Below are positions 36,243 to 49,550 of a stretch of 64,000 bases of DNA, in pieces (the first letter of the stretch is position 1; each line of letters opens with the position of its first letter). Below the pieces are notes generated by a model that was not told the origin of the DNA, ran no database searches, and saw only the letters and a program-made list of their open reading frames with translations. A program made the position numbers and the translations under genes. The DNA comes from Epiperipatus broadwayi (lineage: Eukaryota > Onychophora > Udeonychophora > Euonychophora > Peripatidae), in assembly GCA_028023455.1 (NCBI GenBank), contig JAQFVV010012398.1:7836682-7900681 (forward strand), written 5' to 3'.

Positions 36243-37929
36243 AATCTTTGATATTAAGATTCATATTAATGAACAATAAATATTTTTAAAAACTCTCTAA
36301 TTCATTGTGTATATTATAACTTTTAGCTTCAGTAGAAGCTAATGTTCAGTTAAATTTTGTGCTAAGACACTTAAAAAAATTATATAGCTTAATTTTGCTT
36401 TAAATAAACTATTGTGAATATTTTATAATGCTATATTCATTACATGTTAGAGTTATTATATCAGTATTTATCTGTTATCTAGTTGTAAAATAATTTTGTT
36501 TAATTGTAAAATTGTTTTAAAAAACTTATATTAATTTTTACAATTAAGAAACCAAGTTTAAATCCTATATTTTGCTTTGCTAGTTTAAAACTAAAGCTAT
36601 AATATTTAATTAACTTTGAATGTAAAGCAAAATATTCTAGTTAAATATTTTTAAATTAATTTAATTTTAAATGAGATTAATAAAATTAGTAATTAAAGTA
36701 AGATTTTTTTTAATAGCTAAACAAATGCTGAATGAGTGGATAAATATTATATTTATTTAGCTTCAATAATTTTAAAATCAATTTAAACATATTCTGAGAT
36801 TTGTCTAGATTTAAAATTGTAATAAATAAATATTATATTAATAAGTGATTGTTTAAAGTTATGGTATAAATTTTATATCATGTCATATTTTATTTTTATC
36901 CTGGTCATTTTGTAGTTTATAATTACAGTAATTATTTTTAATCAACCAGGAAGTGTATTTAATTAATTTCAAGTGTCTAGACAAAAAATTAATTTATTGC
37001 AAAAAAAAAAAATTAAAAAATTTTGACAATAACCTTTCTTGGTGATAGATAAGTCAAGGAATCAAACTAATCAGATGAATGGTTGTAAGTTCAAAAGTAA
37101 ATAACAGTCTGGTAAAATGGTCATATGAACAAGGGTATAAATAAGGTGAGACAGATGCCTGACATAAATTTTAAAAGAACATTTCTAATATTTTAAGAAT
37201 TAAATATCATTTCATTTGATCAAAGCAATGAGATGCTTAGAATATGCTTAGAAGAGGATTAGTTCTTTATGAGATGGATATAAAAATGATAGCTGAATTA
37301 GATCTTAAAGAATGAAACTTTAAATGTAACCTAAATTGCATATGTTTATAATAGTAAGATTCTTTTATTTATGATAGAGTGATATGAGATTACTCCTTCT
37401 CTTAATTCTTAATAATGTTACTTTGCATTTTATTATAATGCTTCCCCTATATATCTTGGTATTATGATATAGATTATTATTTGAACCCACTGAATGTAGC
37501 TTGATAGCTTGTTGACTATAACTAATAATATTTACCATTGATAGTATCATGTTTGTGATTCTATCTCATACAACATGCAGTGTTGTTGATATCACTGGTA
37601 TTACACATTAAACATCATTCTTTTATCATTGTCTATTTTTTATAAGTTATAATATATATATATCATTCATAATTCTTTCAATGAAATAAATTATGGTTAA
37701 AATAGCGATGAGCATGACACATTGCTAAAAGAGATAATAATCAATGAACAACAGAAGCCTTAAAATAGATATCAAGAGATTGTTGTAAAAGACTTTGAAA
37801 ATTTCATAGAATATAAAAGTTTGTTGATGTAAAATAAGAAAATTATGAAAATGAGAAATCAAATTAACTTGGAGAGACTTTCATCTTACAATAAATGGAT
37901 AATAATTTAAAATGATGAGATGTGTATAT

Positions 37930-38640
37930 ATATAAACAATACCAATATCAATAACAATCAACAATCTCTACCTGTTATCAAGGCAATCTTTTTCCAAAAA
38001 AGGGTGGAAACCACCAAATTACAACAAAGAGAGTAAGATTATATAACCAAAGAAGTTTAAATAAATCTCATTAAACAGGCAAATATAACCCATTCTGAAA
38101 AAAGACTAACAAATAGTCAATTATAACTATCAAACTGTATTGAAAATATGTATTACTTAGATAACAAAGCTAATAATCTCAAGGCTAGATATTTTATAAA
38201 TGTAAATACATGAAAGCCAACCACATCTGAATCAACAATCTTAATCTGCTTTTAAGGTAAGCTTCTTTTTACAATAAAGGTCAAATACCCATCTTTAGCT
38301 ATAATGTTAGACACTAAAGAATGCAGTTTAACTAAAGAGAGTAATATTCTTATTTCAAAAAAGTTTAAATAGACTTCATTAAACAGTAATTATAACCTGA
38401 TCAGATTGAAACTTTACAATTGATTATTTGTTAGTCTTCTTTCAAAATAGATTAATTTTGCCTCTTAATGAGATTAATAATCTCACATTCTTTAGTCAAG
38501 TTGCAATTTTTATTAGGTATTCACCTTTATTGTAAAAAGAAGGTTGCTTAGACAACAGATTGAGATTATTGATTGTTATTGTCATTGGTATTATTTAGGT
38601 GCGGACTGCTTTCATGTATTTACACACACATGTGTATATA
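37930..38640. repeat. three-copy dispersed repeat (two direct, one inverted)
   Basis: Copy A 37,935-38,150, copy B 38,205-38,400 and inverted copy C 38,380-38,640. Common landmarks: AATACATGAAAGC, CAATAACAATCAA(C/T)AATCT, CTTTTTACAATAAAGG(T), ACTAAAGA, AACAAATA(A/G)TCAATT. B and C meet back-to-back near 38,390 and form a large hairpin. No coding frame. It is probably a non-autonomous element family of unknown type. Confidence 0.65.
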
Positions 38641-38749
38641 TATAATACCAGAAGTGATAAACTTTCCAGAATGGTGTTAATAGGTTAGTACAATTGCGTT
38701 AATTACTATCCTTTTAGCTTATCAAAAGCTTGAATCTGTTGAATACCTT

Positions 38750-40300
38750 ATTTTCATCCAGTCATTTAAACTAGTAATGAATATATTGGTTCAGCCATTT
38801 CTGTTTTGTGATGAATGAAACTCTCATAGTAATTGACAAATTCAAGTAATACCTGAAGTTTTTCTTAGTATGGATTCTCATATTCAAAATACTTTTTATT
38901 TTGTTTTAGTAGAAAATATATCTTGAGCTACAAGTTTGAATTCCAAAAATTCTATTTCCTATGGCATCAAAAACTTATTTATTATGATTTATTTTAATTT
39001 CTAGTTCTATAAATTATTTAAAAGCTGTCAGGTGAATTCCAAAGATTTGTTTCTTATTCATACCATTAGGAAGAAATCATCAAGTGTGAATAGTTCTAGG
39101 AATTCCAGTTGTTAATTGATCAACTACTTAGTGTAATTTGGCTAGAGTCACAGAAATATTAAATGGCAAGTCAAATAACTTTAAAGAGACTTTTATGAGG
39201 TATAATTTTTAGTGCTATGGAGATTTCATCGTCTACTGGTCATTAAAGATAAATATGTCAGTGGTTTATTGGAGAGAATATTCTATCTTTAACTGAATAG
39301 GTATCTGTTTAATTGATGGGGGAGGAGTAATTATTAAAAGTCAATGCCTTATTTGATGTATAGAGATAATTCCTACAGATTCATAACTCTTCATTGTTAT
39401 TAATAGTGGATACTATTGGAGTAGCCCATTCATAATGAGACATCAATTCCATGATTCTCTCAAATTGCTGCCTATCCATCTCCTTGGAAACAATTTTTTT
39501 AATGCAAAAACTGTGAGCCAAAAGTGATAGTTGACCAGTTTAGTGTTTTTATTTAAAATAATCAAATGGGAATTCTTTAATAACAATGCAGATTGGATTC
39601 CAAAACCCTAGGATATTATTTTTCAAAATCTAATTTCTTACAGCATACTTGATTCACTTTGATTAGCAAAAAACCCTGTGATTTAAACCAAATCCATCCA
39701 TTACTATGCTCTTTTGCAGAAACAAGTAGTGGTAATTTTATATATTTTCATTTCTTCTAGACATTATCCTGAGCTGCCTTTGAAAAATTTAAATCATTTA
39801 CTCTAATAGTCATAGATTATTTATAGGATGAGCTTCAGATTAGCCCTTAGATTTTTAATTATTATTGTTAATGTTTACTTTAAATAATGAAAACACTTGT
39901 GCCAGACTCAATCTCCATTGTCATTGAAGGACCATTAAAATTAATTAGTTTTTGAAAGTTGGGACTTCACTTTCCTTGTTAAGCACATTTAAATTTACAT
40001 TTTTTTTGCAAATTGGTTTTGTTTATCAAGTGAACCATTATCACTATTCAATTTTTGTAAGACATACTGCATTGATATATCCAATGCATTGACAAAAATG
40101 ATAGCTAGCATTAGATATGAACACTTAATGGTTAAATGTTATTTTTTGTACTAATAACAATTTTGTTTCTTTTCCAATTGCTTCATGTTACGTTTAACTA
40201 AATTATTTACTGCATTGTCCATTAGCCTTTGACACTGCTTTGCTCATTTCCATTTTTATTTTTGCATTTATATTCACCAAAGGTGCAGACTGATTAAGTG
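38750..40300 (-). pseudogene. Ty3/Gypsy-type pol remnant, minus strand
   Basis: Minus-strand order is protease then reverse transcriptase, as in Gypsy pol. Near 39,895-39,945 FNGPSMTMEIESGTS matches the aspartic protease entry with the catalytic DTG/DSG altered to ESG. Near 39,400-39,470 a HYEWATPIV...LRICRNY stretch is the RT finger motif. At 39,060-39,150 DLPFNISVTLAKLH...GIPRTIHT then DDFFLMV matches RLPFGISSAPxxFQ...GIPGTxxYxDDxLV, so the two catalytic aspartates are still readable. Stops and frame breaks occur throughout. No LTRs, gag or integrase could be placed, and it is not a functional element. Confidence 0.68.
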
Positions 40301-40638
40301 TTTGTTTTTAAGATTGTTTGGGATACTGCAATAGTGAATATAGATTTGGGTTTTTTCATCTGACCCCTATGCATAATCAAAACAATATCTCCGAGCTTTT
40401 TCAATGTTTCCAAATTTCAGGCTAATGTCATACTTCACAATTCACATGCATAGTTAATTGCTTTTTCGTCAGCTTTCTGATTGCATAATTTAAATGTATA
40501 TCTTTCCATTATTACAATGAGCATTGCATAAAATAGGCATTTAGGAGTTCTATTTCTTTATTAAATGTCAGTTAAAAGAGTGATATGGTGTTTCCCACAA
40601 TATGAAAACTGGGTAAGTAGCTGATTCACAAACACTCC

Positions 40639-40653
40639 CAGGGGTGGTCAACC
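40639..40653 (+). other. orphan hAT-like terminal sequence
   Basis: CAGGGGTGGTCAACC matches the 5' ends of the two hAT MITEs in this window. No matching inverted end was found downstream within 1.5 kb, so this may be a broken MITE or chance. Confidence 0.3.
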
Positions 40654-41399
40654 TTCTTTCTGCTGTAACACTTACGAAATCTAATATTTTCTTGTGTTTC
40701 ATCTAAGGAAAGTTTTTGAAAATGCTCAATCTTTTCTTCTATATAAAATTTTTATATTATACCAAATCTCAGTTAAATGGTCTTGATTTCCTTTTATTTT
40801 TATACATGAATGGCATTCTAAAAAATATATCACATTTGCCCTTTTTAAGATATTTAAAAACTTATTTGTAATTCACAACAATAGAAAGTAAAAATCAGCT
40901 ATGATGTCAAATATATTTTTATAAAAAAATAGCAAATTCTTTTTTTTTTTTAATGTGAATGTATGAATCTCCATTTTCACAGGTGATGACTTTAGCAATG
41001 AGTTTCACATGAAGCATTGGCAAGAAGAATCAAATGTTCTTATTATAAATCTTTCTTTGGAGAACAAAAGAGTAAATGATGTTAGCTGCTGTCTATAAGA
41101 TGCTGTACTCTTTAGATTTTTTCCAAATAAAAAATCAATAAAAGCATTATGAAAAAAAATGCATTATAAAAAACTTTATGTTAATATTACTTATGACAAT
41201 ATTAATACTGCATTCTATCATTTTTTAACAATCACACATTTTCTGAGAGACTTCCAATGATTTTCAATGAATATGAAATTTATCATGGTAATTTCACTAC
41301 TATCCATATAAGAATTTAACTTTTTCCAAGTATGCTTGCCAGGTCCTCAGAAGATCAGATCATATTCTTCATGAAACTTCATTCAAGCCATTATTAAAA

Positions 41400-42420
41400 A
41401 ATTCCAAGAAAACACCTTAAAGGGTGTTTTCCTGAAGGTTTGTGATGAAGGTTTAGTTATAGTTTTATATTGGACTATTTCCATCATCTAATATGAGTTC
41501 TGACTGTCTTTAGAAAAATTTAATTTTTATTTAAATATTCCAAATACAATCAACTGTTAGTAATAGCACATCAAACAGGTTAGTATATGCATGTCTTGAG
41601 AGGTATTACCCCTTTTCTTCAGGTGTTGATGGCATGACTAGTGACAGTGCTAGCATGGGATTCCAACCTGGACCCTTAGATTCTTAAGTATTGAAATTTT
41701 AAAATAATGCTTTAATCAGCTGAGTCATCCTGCCAATGGCAACAGTCAGTAGAAAGTTCATATACTTATTTTTGAGGTTCCTCCTGATTTCTTCACTTTT
41801 TCCTAAGAACAAAGTTCATTAGTGGTTTCCATACATTATGTATCATCATACTAGGTTGACTTATGGGATAGTCTGCCATTGTCATGTGAGCAGAATTTTT
41901 AAATTTTCTTCTTTATATCTTTTCTTCTCTATCCAATATTTTTGTATTTTCCCAGTTGAACATATATATTCATTAGAACGTACATGGTCTGCTACCTTAG
42001 ATACATCTGTTTTCTCTCTTTTAATCATTAATTTGTGTTCTTTCAAGTGCTTTTCAATGGAACAAATGGTGTCACCAATATATGTTCTTTCACATTTACA
42101 TGGTATTTCATAGATACAATTTTTTTTCAGCATTTCAAGTTTAGGCTTTGTAAATGTTAGAATTCCTCATAGAGTGGTATGGCTCTGGAAAGCTATTTTG
42201 ATGTTATACTCATTGCAGATTTTCCTTAATTTGTCTGCTATTTTTGGAATACATGGATACACTACAGTACCAATAATTGTTTTTTTTTCTTTTTTCTTTT
42301 GATGGTAGAGTATTTACTATTTCACTTAGAAGGTGTTTACCCATAAAATCAACAGGGATCCAAAAAATCTCATCTTCATCAGCAATTAATTGCTTTATAT
42401 AAATAAAGGCAATCCCAATT
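41400..42420 (-). mobile_element. Penelope-like element 3' half with GIY-YIG domain, minus strand
   Basis: From 42,400 down to 41,880 the minus strand encodes the PLE linker and endonuclease, then the 3' non-coding terminal region to about 41,400. The terminal part (41,400-41,700) is similar to both arms of the inverted repeat at 49,213-49,550, so this is the same PLE family. The minus strand at 41,616-41,622 reads CTGAAGA and is followed by a short hairpin and AAGAC. The RT is absent: 5' truncation lies near 42,420. Confidence 0.75.
41882..42395 (-). pseudogene. PLE endonuclease region (linker plus GIY-YIG)
   Basis: The open part (41,882-42,133) begins EMLKKNCIYEIPC and has CERTYIGDTICSIEKHLKEH, the GIY-YIG core: YEIPC entry strand, YIG-type second motif, then a helix. 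The catalytic arginine of the helix (family R-S/x-L-x-x-R) is not clearly kept. Upstream in another frame IPKIADKLRKICNEYNIKIAF (about 42,180-42,245) matches the PLE linker PxIxxxSEKIRRIxxxxNIxxxF, with a TVVYPC lead-in. A stop and a frame change separate the two, so the protein is broken. It belongs to a different subfamily from the endonuclease at 9,283. Confidence 0.72.
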
Positions 42421-43455
42421 TAGTATTTTTAATGTTTTATTATAAATATACACAAAGAATAAATCTCATATGATAATTGTAGTGTTTGTCCACAACACAT
42501 TCATAGGTCTGCAATATAGCAAGAAACATCTATGTGTTTTTTCTAACCTGCACAGTTTCTTAAGCTCTAAGCAGCCATTTCCACAAATAGAAATACTGCT
42601 GGTTTCTCTCTTAATTAAAAAAAAGGCCAACAATAGAAAATATATTAATTCATTCATTATTTGCATTGGTTTATTTATTTATATATATTATCTGAAGATG
42701 GCTGCAGAGAGGAGTTTGCTATTAACTGAAAGGAGACCTTTTGATTCCTCTTGGAGGCCTTAAAGGAACCAAGCAGTGCAAATTCCTAAGGTCCACTCCC
42801 TACACTCTTGTCATTGCAGCTGTTATTACTATGTGATTATTCATATAGTATATGAACATGGATGGGCTGCTCACCAACATGCATTAGCCAGTGTGGTGAG
42901 ATTATAGGCTTTTTACCTCTGAGTTTAAGAATATTTTTCCAATATATACAATTATGACAGACAAAAATACATCATGGCCCTTATTCCCAGGAGGTTGTAA
43001 AGCCACCAACCAAGGCAGTGGTTGGTGGCCGAGGGTGGAGGGTGCTAAGAATCCCCTGATTGAGGACTCAGGCTGCCATTTGATGATGACTTTTTATTTA
43101 GGTACTTACAACTTCAGATCACTTTCAAGTGAAGGAAGATTGCAAGAGTTAGAAGAATAACTATTTATATTAAATGGGACATTATTGGACTTTGTGAAGT
43201 TAGAAGAAAAGGTGAAGAAACAATTGATTTAAAAAGTGGACATGTACTCTACTATAAAGGTACAAATATTGGAAATACAAATGGAGTAGGAGTCATTATA
43301 AATAAAAAAAATGGAAGAATAACATTGTGGAGATTGATGGTGTATTAGTGGCAAGATTAGTTTTACAACTGAATAGCAGGTACCAAAGCAGATAATTCAG
43401 ATTTATGCCCCAACAAGTTCTCATAGTGATGAAGTAGTAGAAGATTTTTATATAG

Positions 43456-44025
43456 ATGTACAAAAGGCTTTTAATCAGTAAACAACATTTTAAAATTGTT
43501 ATGGGAGACTGTAATGCTAGAATTGGTAAACAAATGAAAGACAAAAATGCTGTAGGTAATTTTGGTTATGGTAATAGAAATGGGAGAGGACATAGACTTG
43601 TGGAGTTTGCAGAAAAAGAAAAACTTTATGTTATGAATTCTTTTTTTTTTGAGAAAACTATTAAAAAGAAATGGACATGGAAGCATCCAAATGAAGGTAT
43701 AGCAGAATTGGATTATATTTTGACTAACAGAAAATACATATTTCAAGATTGTAATATTTTTAATAAATTTAACACAGGAAGTGATCATCGATTAGTAAGA
43801 TGTAAGATACATGTTAATGCAAAACTAGAGAGACAAAAATTATTAAGAAAAACAATATTTGCAGTTGATATTCCTAACCTTCAGAAACATTCTAATGAAT
43901 TTAAATTAGAACTTACAAATCGGTTTCAGGTATTAGTAGATTTTGAACATGATTCAAATTTGAATGAAATTAATAGGAAAATAACTAATACACTTTTAAA
44001 AACTGCAACAAGAATAGCTAGTTGA
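43456..44025 (+). pseudogene. RTE endonuclease domain (broken)
   Basis: An open stretch of 189 codons for the second half of the AP-type endonuclease. GDCNARIG (about residues 17-24) is the metal and catalytic Asp/Asn motif, AELDYILTN (about residues 83-91) the next conserved block and GSDHRLV (about residues 107-113) carries the catalytic Asp-His pair. The N-terminal half lies upstream at 43,085-43,455 in other frames (TYNFRSLSSEGR, then the WDIIGLCEVRRK equivalent at 43,178-43,215). The domain would nick target DNA to prime reverse transcription. It ends at a TGA at 44,023 where the linker continues in the same frame. Confidence 0.75.
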
Positions 44026-44325
44026 AAAAAGCAGCAATTGAGCAATAAAATTTCTACCGAGACTAGAGAATTTATGAAGAAAAGAAGGAATATGAAGATA
44101 TACAGAAATGATGCATTAAAAAAGATTGAATATCTCGAATTTTGAAAAATGGTGTGAAAACGAGTTGAAAATGATATAAGAAAGTATAATTGTGAACTAG
44201 CAAGGAAAGCTGTAGAAGAGAATAAAAGTCTAAACAGTGTAAAACAACATTTTGGTATTGGTAGGAAATTTATATCTGCAATAAGAAAAAAAGATGGCAT
44301 TATTACTAAAAAGAGAGATGACATC

Positions 44326-46031
44326 ATGAAATGTGTAGAAGACTTTTATCAAGAATTATATAATAATAAAGAACAAGTACCTCCTATACCTATTATATCT
44401 TCTGAATTGCCCAGAATTTTGAATGAGGAAGTGAGACATGCAATTAAATTTATGAAGAAAGGGAAGGCTCCAGGTAATGATGGAATTATAATTGATATAT
44501 TAAAAGAAGCAGGTGAAGAAACAGAAATTTTTTTAACAAAGTTATATACCAAATGTCTAAATGATAAAGATGTATCAGATGATTGGAAGAATGCAGTATT
44601 AATATTAATATTTAAAAAAGGTGATAAAGAAGTTATTACAAATTACAGACCTATCAGTCTTTTATCAGTTTTATACAAATTTTTTACTAAGATAATTACA
44701 ACTCGTCTACAGAGAACACTGGACTTCCACCAACCAAGAGAACAAGCTGGATTTAAAAGTGGTTAATACAGTAGATCATATCCAGGTATTGAGGGAAGTT
44801 ATAGGAAGGAGAAATGAATATCAGTTGCCATTATGCTTAAGATTTGTAGATTATGAAAAAGGCATTTGATTCAATAAACATTTCTTCAGTGATTAAAGCA
44901 TTGGATCATGAAGGTATAGATCCAAGATATTGTTATATTTTAAAGAATATTTATAAAAATGTAACAGCAACAATTAGATTGCATAATGATAGCAGGAAAG
45001 ACAACATTGAGAAGGGTATAAGACAGTATGACTCCATATCTCCAACACTTTTTACAGCAGTGCTGCAAAAAGTATTTTGTGGATTAAAATGGGAAACTAA
45101 AGGAGTGAAACTAAATGGAGATTATTTAAGTCATTTAGATTTTGCAGATGATGTAGTTGTTTTTGCAAATAATGCTTTAGAGTTGCAGAAAATGTTACAG
45201 GAGTTATCAGATGAAAATAGGAAAGTAGGACTAAAGACAAATGTTAAAAAGTCTAAAGTAATGTTTAATAGATTTTCTCAAAATATAAAAATAAAGATTG
45301 ATTATGATGAATTAGAAGAAGTTAACAGTTACAAATACCTTGGTCAGATTATTAATACAGATCAAAACATAATGGATGAAATTATACATAGAATTACACT
45401 TGGTTGGAGTGCTTTTGGTAGAAATAACTTGATACTAAAAGGAAATATGCCTATGTGTTTGAAAAGGAAGGTTTTTAATAAATGTGTTTTGCCAGTTCTT
45501 ACTTATGGATCTGAGACTTGGACACTTAATAGAAGAGCAATGCAGAGACTTCAAACCACTCAAAAAAGTATGGAGAGATGCATGTTGGGAGTAGCAAGAA
45601 GTGATTGAAAATGCAATGTATGGGTAAGAGAAAAAACAGGTGTTACTGATCTCATTGTAAAAATTAAAAGACTGAAATGGAGTTGGGCTGGACATATTAC
45701 TAGAAGTACTGATCTCATTGTAAAAATTAAAAGACTGAAATGGAGTTGGGCTGGACATATTACTAGAAGTACTGATCTCATTGTAAAAATTAAAAGACTG
45801 AAATGGAGTTGGGCTGGACATATTACTAGAAGAGATGATAATAGATGGACAATTGAAATTTTAAACTGGGTTCCAAGAGATTGTAAAAGACCCAGAAAGA
45901 GACCATATGTGAGATGGATAGATGAAATAAGAAAGTGTGCAGGGGTGATGTGGAAAAGAGAAGCTAAAGATCAGAAAAAATGGATTGAACTTGGACAGAC
46001 CTTCATCCTGCAGTGGATTGATAATGGTTGA
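44326..46031 (+). pseudogene. RTE reverse transcriptase and C-terminal domain (broken)
   Basis: Segment 44,326-44,766: FMKKGKAPGNDGI (RT block 2), NYRPISLLSVLYKFFTKII (block 3) and REQAGFKSG (block 4 entry). A deletion near 44,761 and an inserted G near 44,862 shift the frame. Segment 44,853-45,608: KKAFDSI, a FADDVVVFAN catalytic motif at about residue 98 (two aspartates intact), then the NMPMCLKRK...CVLPVLTYGSETWT domain. A TGA at 45,606 replaces an arginine codon (CGA in other copies), after which the frame stays open through the triplication to QWIDNG and a TGA at 46,029. It is inactive as it stands. Confidence 0.78.
45645..45833 (+). repeat. in-frame triplication of a 63-bp coding block
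   Basis: Three contiguous near-identical copies (45,645-45,707, 45,708-45,770, 45,771-45,833). Each encodes 21 residues starting TDLIVKIKRLKWSWAGHI. The other LINE copies in the window (12,820 and 61,860) have this block once. The period is a multiple of three and the downstream reading frame is unchanged. Confidence 0.95.
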
Positions 46032-46089
46032 TGATGATGATGTTGATTATCTAAAGATAAACATTTCCTGTTTGCTAAATCAAATAACG

Positions 46090-46642
<553 letters not shown>

Positions 46643-47382
46643 TTTCCTAGAATTGAATAGAAAACTACTTACTTGAGCAAAGTATACATTTCTATTAAGT
46701 ATATAAAATATGACCGAACTATAATAATTGTTCAGTTTTCATATATTGCTATTCTATTTCTTCAAGTATAACGCTTTGTTTAAATATTAATATTGTAACA
46801 TTAATGACGTATCTACTATTTAGAGCTAAACTTAATAAAGAATATGGTTTTATTTCTCTCCCGCCCCAACAAGCTATTTTTGTGCACTGTTGCGTTTACA
46901 CTTTATCTTTCATATATAAATGAAAATGTCGAAGTTATTGAAATATAAAATTAAATATTCTGCATACATATTAAATTTATATAAATCGTGTCAATTCAAT
47001 GACATTGTTCTCCGTGCTTTACTAACCTAGTCATCTGTTATAGCTGCAATTTAATCAATGCTTTTGGCAATACCGATAGAATCTTAATAAATAATACTTA
47101 TGTCAAAAATATTTTGGGACAAAAGGACAATTCATTCTTTTTCAGCGAATTGAATGAAATATAGAACACGGAAATATATAAAGCTTAAATTACTGAAAAT
47201 TAATTTATTTGTTTCCTTTTGTCTGGAAGGTAAAGTTGAGTAATAGTTGCATAATCTCTGGCCATGTTTTTATGATTTTGAATATAAGAAAATAATGATT
47301 TAAACTATTATTTGTTTATTAATTCCACTTTAATTTTAATGCAGAATTATTTTATGACTTTACGTATCTATATATTTTTCAG
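46643..47382. other. intergenic or intronic DNA upstream of the coding exon
   Basis: Somewhat less monotonous than its surroundings, with several CpGs and the only C-rich stretch nearby (TCTCCCGCCCCAAC at 46,858). An upstream 5' UTR exon must exist somewhere before 47,383, because that exon has an acceptor. I could not locate it. Confidence 0.35.
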
Positions 47383-47449
47383 AGATTGCAACTGAGCATA
47401 AATCAGAAGAAATATAGGATTATGAAATCTTTTATTGGTCTATTATTGG
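47383..47449 (+). CDS. exon with start codon of a secreted-protein gene (first coding exon)
   Basis: A 67-bp exon. The acceptor is a pyrimidine-rich TATATTTTTCAG ending at 47,382 and the donor is GTAAGT from 47,450, a perfect metazoan consensus. The ATG is at 47,422-47,424; 39 bases of 5' UTR precede it, so at least one more upstream exon is implied. It codes for MKSFIGLLL plus the first base of the next codon (phase 1). The exon at 58,713 supplies the other two bases, and together they form a complete signal peptide. The product therefore enters the secretory pathway. The mature protein is not in view, so no function is offered. Short exons like these are missed by frame-length searches. Confidence 0.72.
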
Positions 47450-49212
47450 GTAAGTTGTTTTTTTATTTATAAATATCTATTAATTTATTTTATAAAAAAT
47501 AAAAAAACTTTAAAAAAAACATAGAACGTATGTATGTGCATGTATGACTTTCAGCATTTTTGTGCATATTAAGTTTTCATTACCGTGCAGCATCCTGCAT
47601 GGTTTTGTAGCAGTTGCTAAAGTATCCAGAAGAAACAATTTTGGCACTCAAAGTTCTTATGAACTCTAAGCAATAAAGATGTATACTTTTTTTATTATCA
47701 TGCAGCAGAGATGAACCAATTTTGGATTCAAAAGAATTATGAAACTAATGTAAAAATAAGTGAAAGTAAAAATAGTCTACCTTTATTGCTCTAGAGGTCA
47801 TGTTACTATTGATGTGGTAATAAAAGTTTAATTCTATAAGTAAGTAAGTCTTGCACAAATGACGTAATAATTAAGCTGTGGAAAGAATTGGTTACACTTT
47901 AATACCAATCTTTAGCTTTCTAGTACTATCATATTTTGCAAATTTACTTAAACACACTCATCTAAAAGATTTATGTCATTCATGTACGAGAAGGGACACA
48001 GCAAATATTGATGCTATCTTTAGTTCCAAAATCCATCATGCCACCATTATGGTAAATCATTCAGAATAATAACAGTGATTACATACACACTCATATCCAT
48101 ATATATATAAGATGATGATAAACCATGAAACCAATAGAACTATGGTGCACTTCTCTTACTATTAATTAAGAAGGGCCATACTCTTTTCACATTTTTATTT
48201 TTTTTTTAGTTTGCATATTGCTGCTCAATCATGAATGATTTGAGACTTTTAATTCTTTATTTATTGATGTCTAGATATTGGTATATTATTTCTGAGATGG
48301 TTACATAACAATATTCTAGGCTTACTTAGAAATTATTAGCTATTTGAAAAGGAACCTCTAAAAATTTACATGGATTTAATCCCAGAAAAGGTCAAGTTAA
48401 GAACATATATTAACATCTAGCCTACATAAATAGTGTGTGTATATATATAGATATTACGATGTAGAATTGTTGCTACATATTATGAAATAGTATTGCTCAT
48501 TACTTTGTCCTATGTAATTTAGCTCTGTTAAAGACTAAAAAAAATAAAAAAATAGCTTGATTACGATAATAGAATTATGTTTTGTGTAATATGCAATTTT
48601 GGTGTGACAATATTATATCACTTTCCAGCCAGTAATCACAGAATTATATACATACATACATACATAATCAAAATAATCAAATTCAAAGTTATAACTATCA
48701 ATGTTAAGACTAACTTTCAATGAATATTCTAGTAGAATTACCTTATATATATATACTATTTACTAATATATATTATTATTCAGCTCTTCTAGAGAAATTT
48801 TTATGATCTTTTACATGACAATGTTTGATGGAAGACAACCAATTTTTTGCAACTTATATTTCAATCAATAATTGCTGTCATTAGGAACTTATCTAGTTGA
48901 AATCTCATCCAAACATAACAATGCCAATTCTAATTAAACTCATTTGTGATATTCATATAAAAGTTTGATTAACAATTTAGCAAATTTAATTAAATCTTCT
49001 TTATAATCAGCTTAATATTATTAAACAATGCAAAAGAGTTTTTAATTAAATTAGTACTAAATTTACATCCAAACATTTATATCAAATTAAGTGTTGTGAT
49101 TAAACTTCAACAGAATTTGTGCTACTATTTCTGGTGATGACAGCTAACACAGAACCCTGTTCAGCAACATTTATATGTTGGATTATTTTCTTAATCTAAT
49201 ATTAATTATTGA

Positions 49213-49550
49213 ATGTCTTTAGAAAAATGTAACTTTATTTAAATATTCCAATTACATTCAACTGTTAACAAGAACACACAGTTTAATATATACACAATGT
49301 TTCAAGAGGTATTATATTGCTGTCCAGGTGTTTCTGGCCTAACCCGTGACAGTACTAGCATAGGAATTGAAGCTGAACCCTTATATTATTGAATATTAAA
49401 TTTTAATGTCAGGTGAGACACTCCTGAAGAAAAGAGGACAACAATACTTCTCAAAACATTGTGCATATTCTACCCTGCATGCTGATCCTAACAGTTGATT
49501 ATTGGAATATTTAAATAAAGTCAAATTTTTCTAAAGACATTATGATGGAA
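49213..49550. repeat. inverted pair of PLE terminal repeats
   Basis: Left arm 49,213-49,340 (minus orientation) and right arm 49,425-49,550 (plus) are complementary at about 80-85% by eye. The right arm starts CTGAAGA (49,434-49,440), then AAAGAGG...AAAAC. The left arm's minus strand reads CCTCTTGAAACATTG, with an intact GAAAC. The outer flanks extend the similarity to the PLE 3' end at 41,400-41,700. The inner 85 bp hold nothing recognisable. Confidence 0.7.

Larger units (their letters stand above)
42960..46043 (+). mobile_element. RTE-type LINE, near full length, best copy in the window
   Basis: Contains in order an apurinic-like endonuclease (about 43,085-43,830), a linker (43,830-44,320), RT fingers and palm (44,320-45,200), thumb and C-terminal domain (45,200-46,031), and a TGATGATGATGATG 3' tail (46,029-46,043). 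RTE elements carry endonuclease and RT in one frame and end in a short simple repeat. Breaks: stops at 43,157, 44,023, about 44,140 and 45,606, shifts near 43,320, 44,761 and 44,862, and a triplicated 63-bp block. The GC-richer leader upstream (42,960-43,080) may be its 5' UTR. Other partial copies lie at 55, 8,420, 10,972, 12,474, 14,776 and 61,624. Confidence 0.85.

Noticed and set aside
45435-45821. Minus-strand frames with a repeated ~21-residue unit
   Set aside because: Antisense reading of the 63-bp triplication in the RTE C-terminal domain; the sense frame explains it.
47878-48069. 63-codon frame with several Cys and His residues
   Set aside because: The residues do not form a recognisable zinc-binding pattern, the frame lies inside the inferred intron and has no splice sites.
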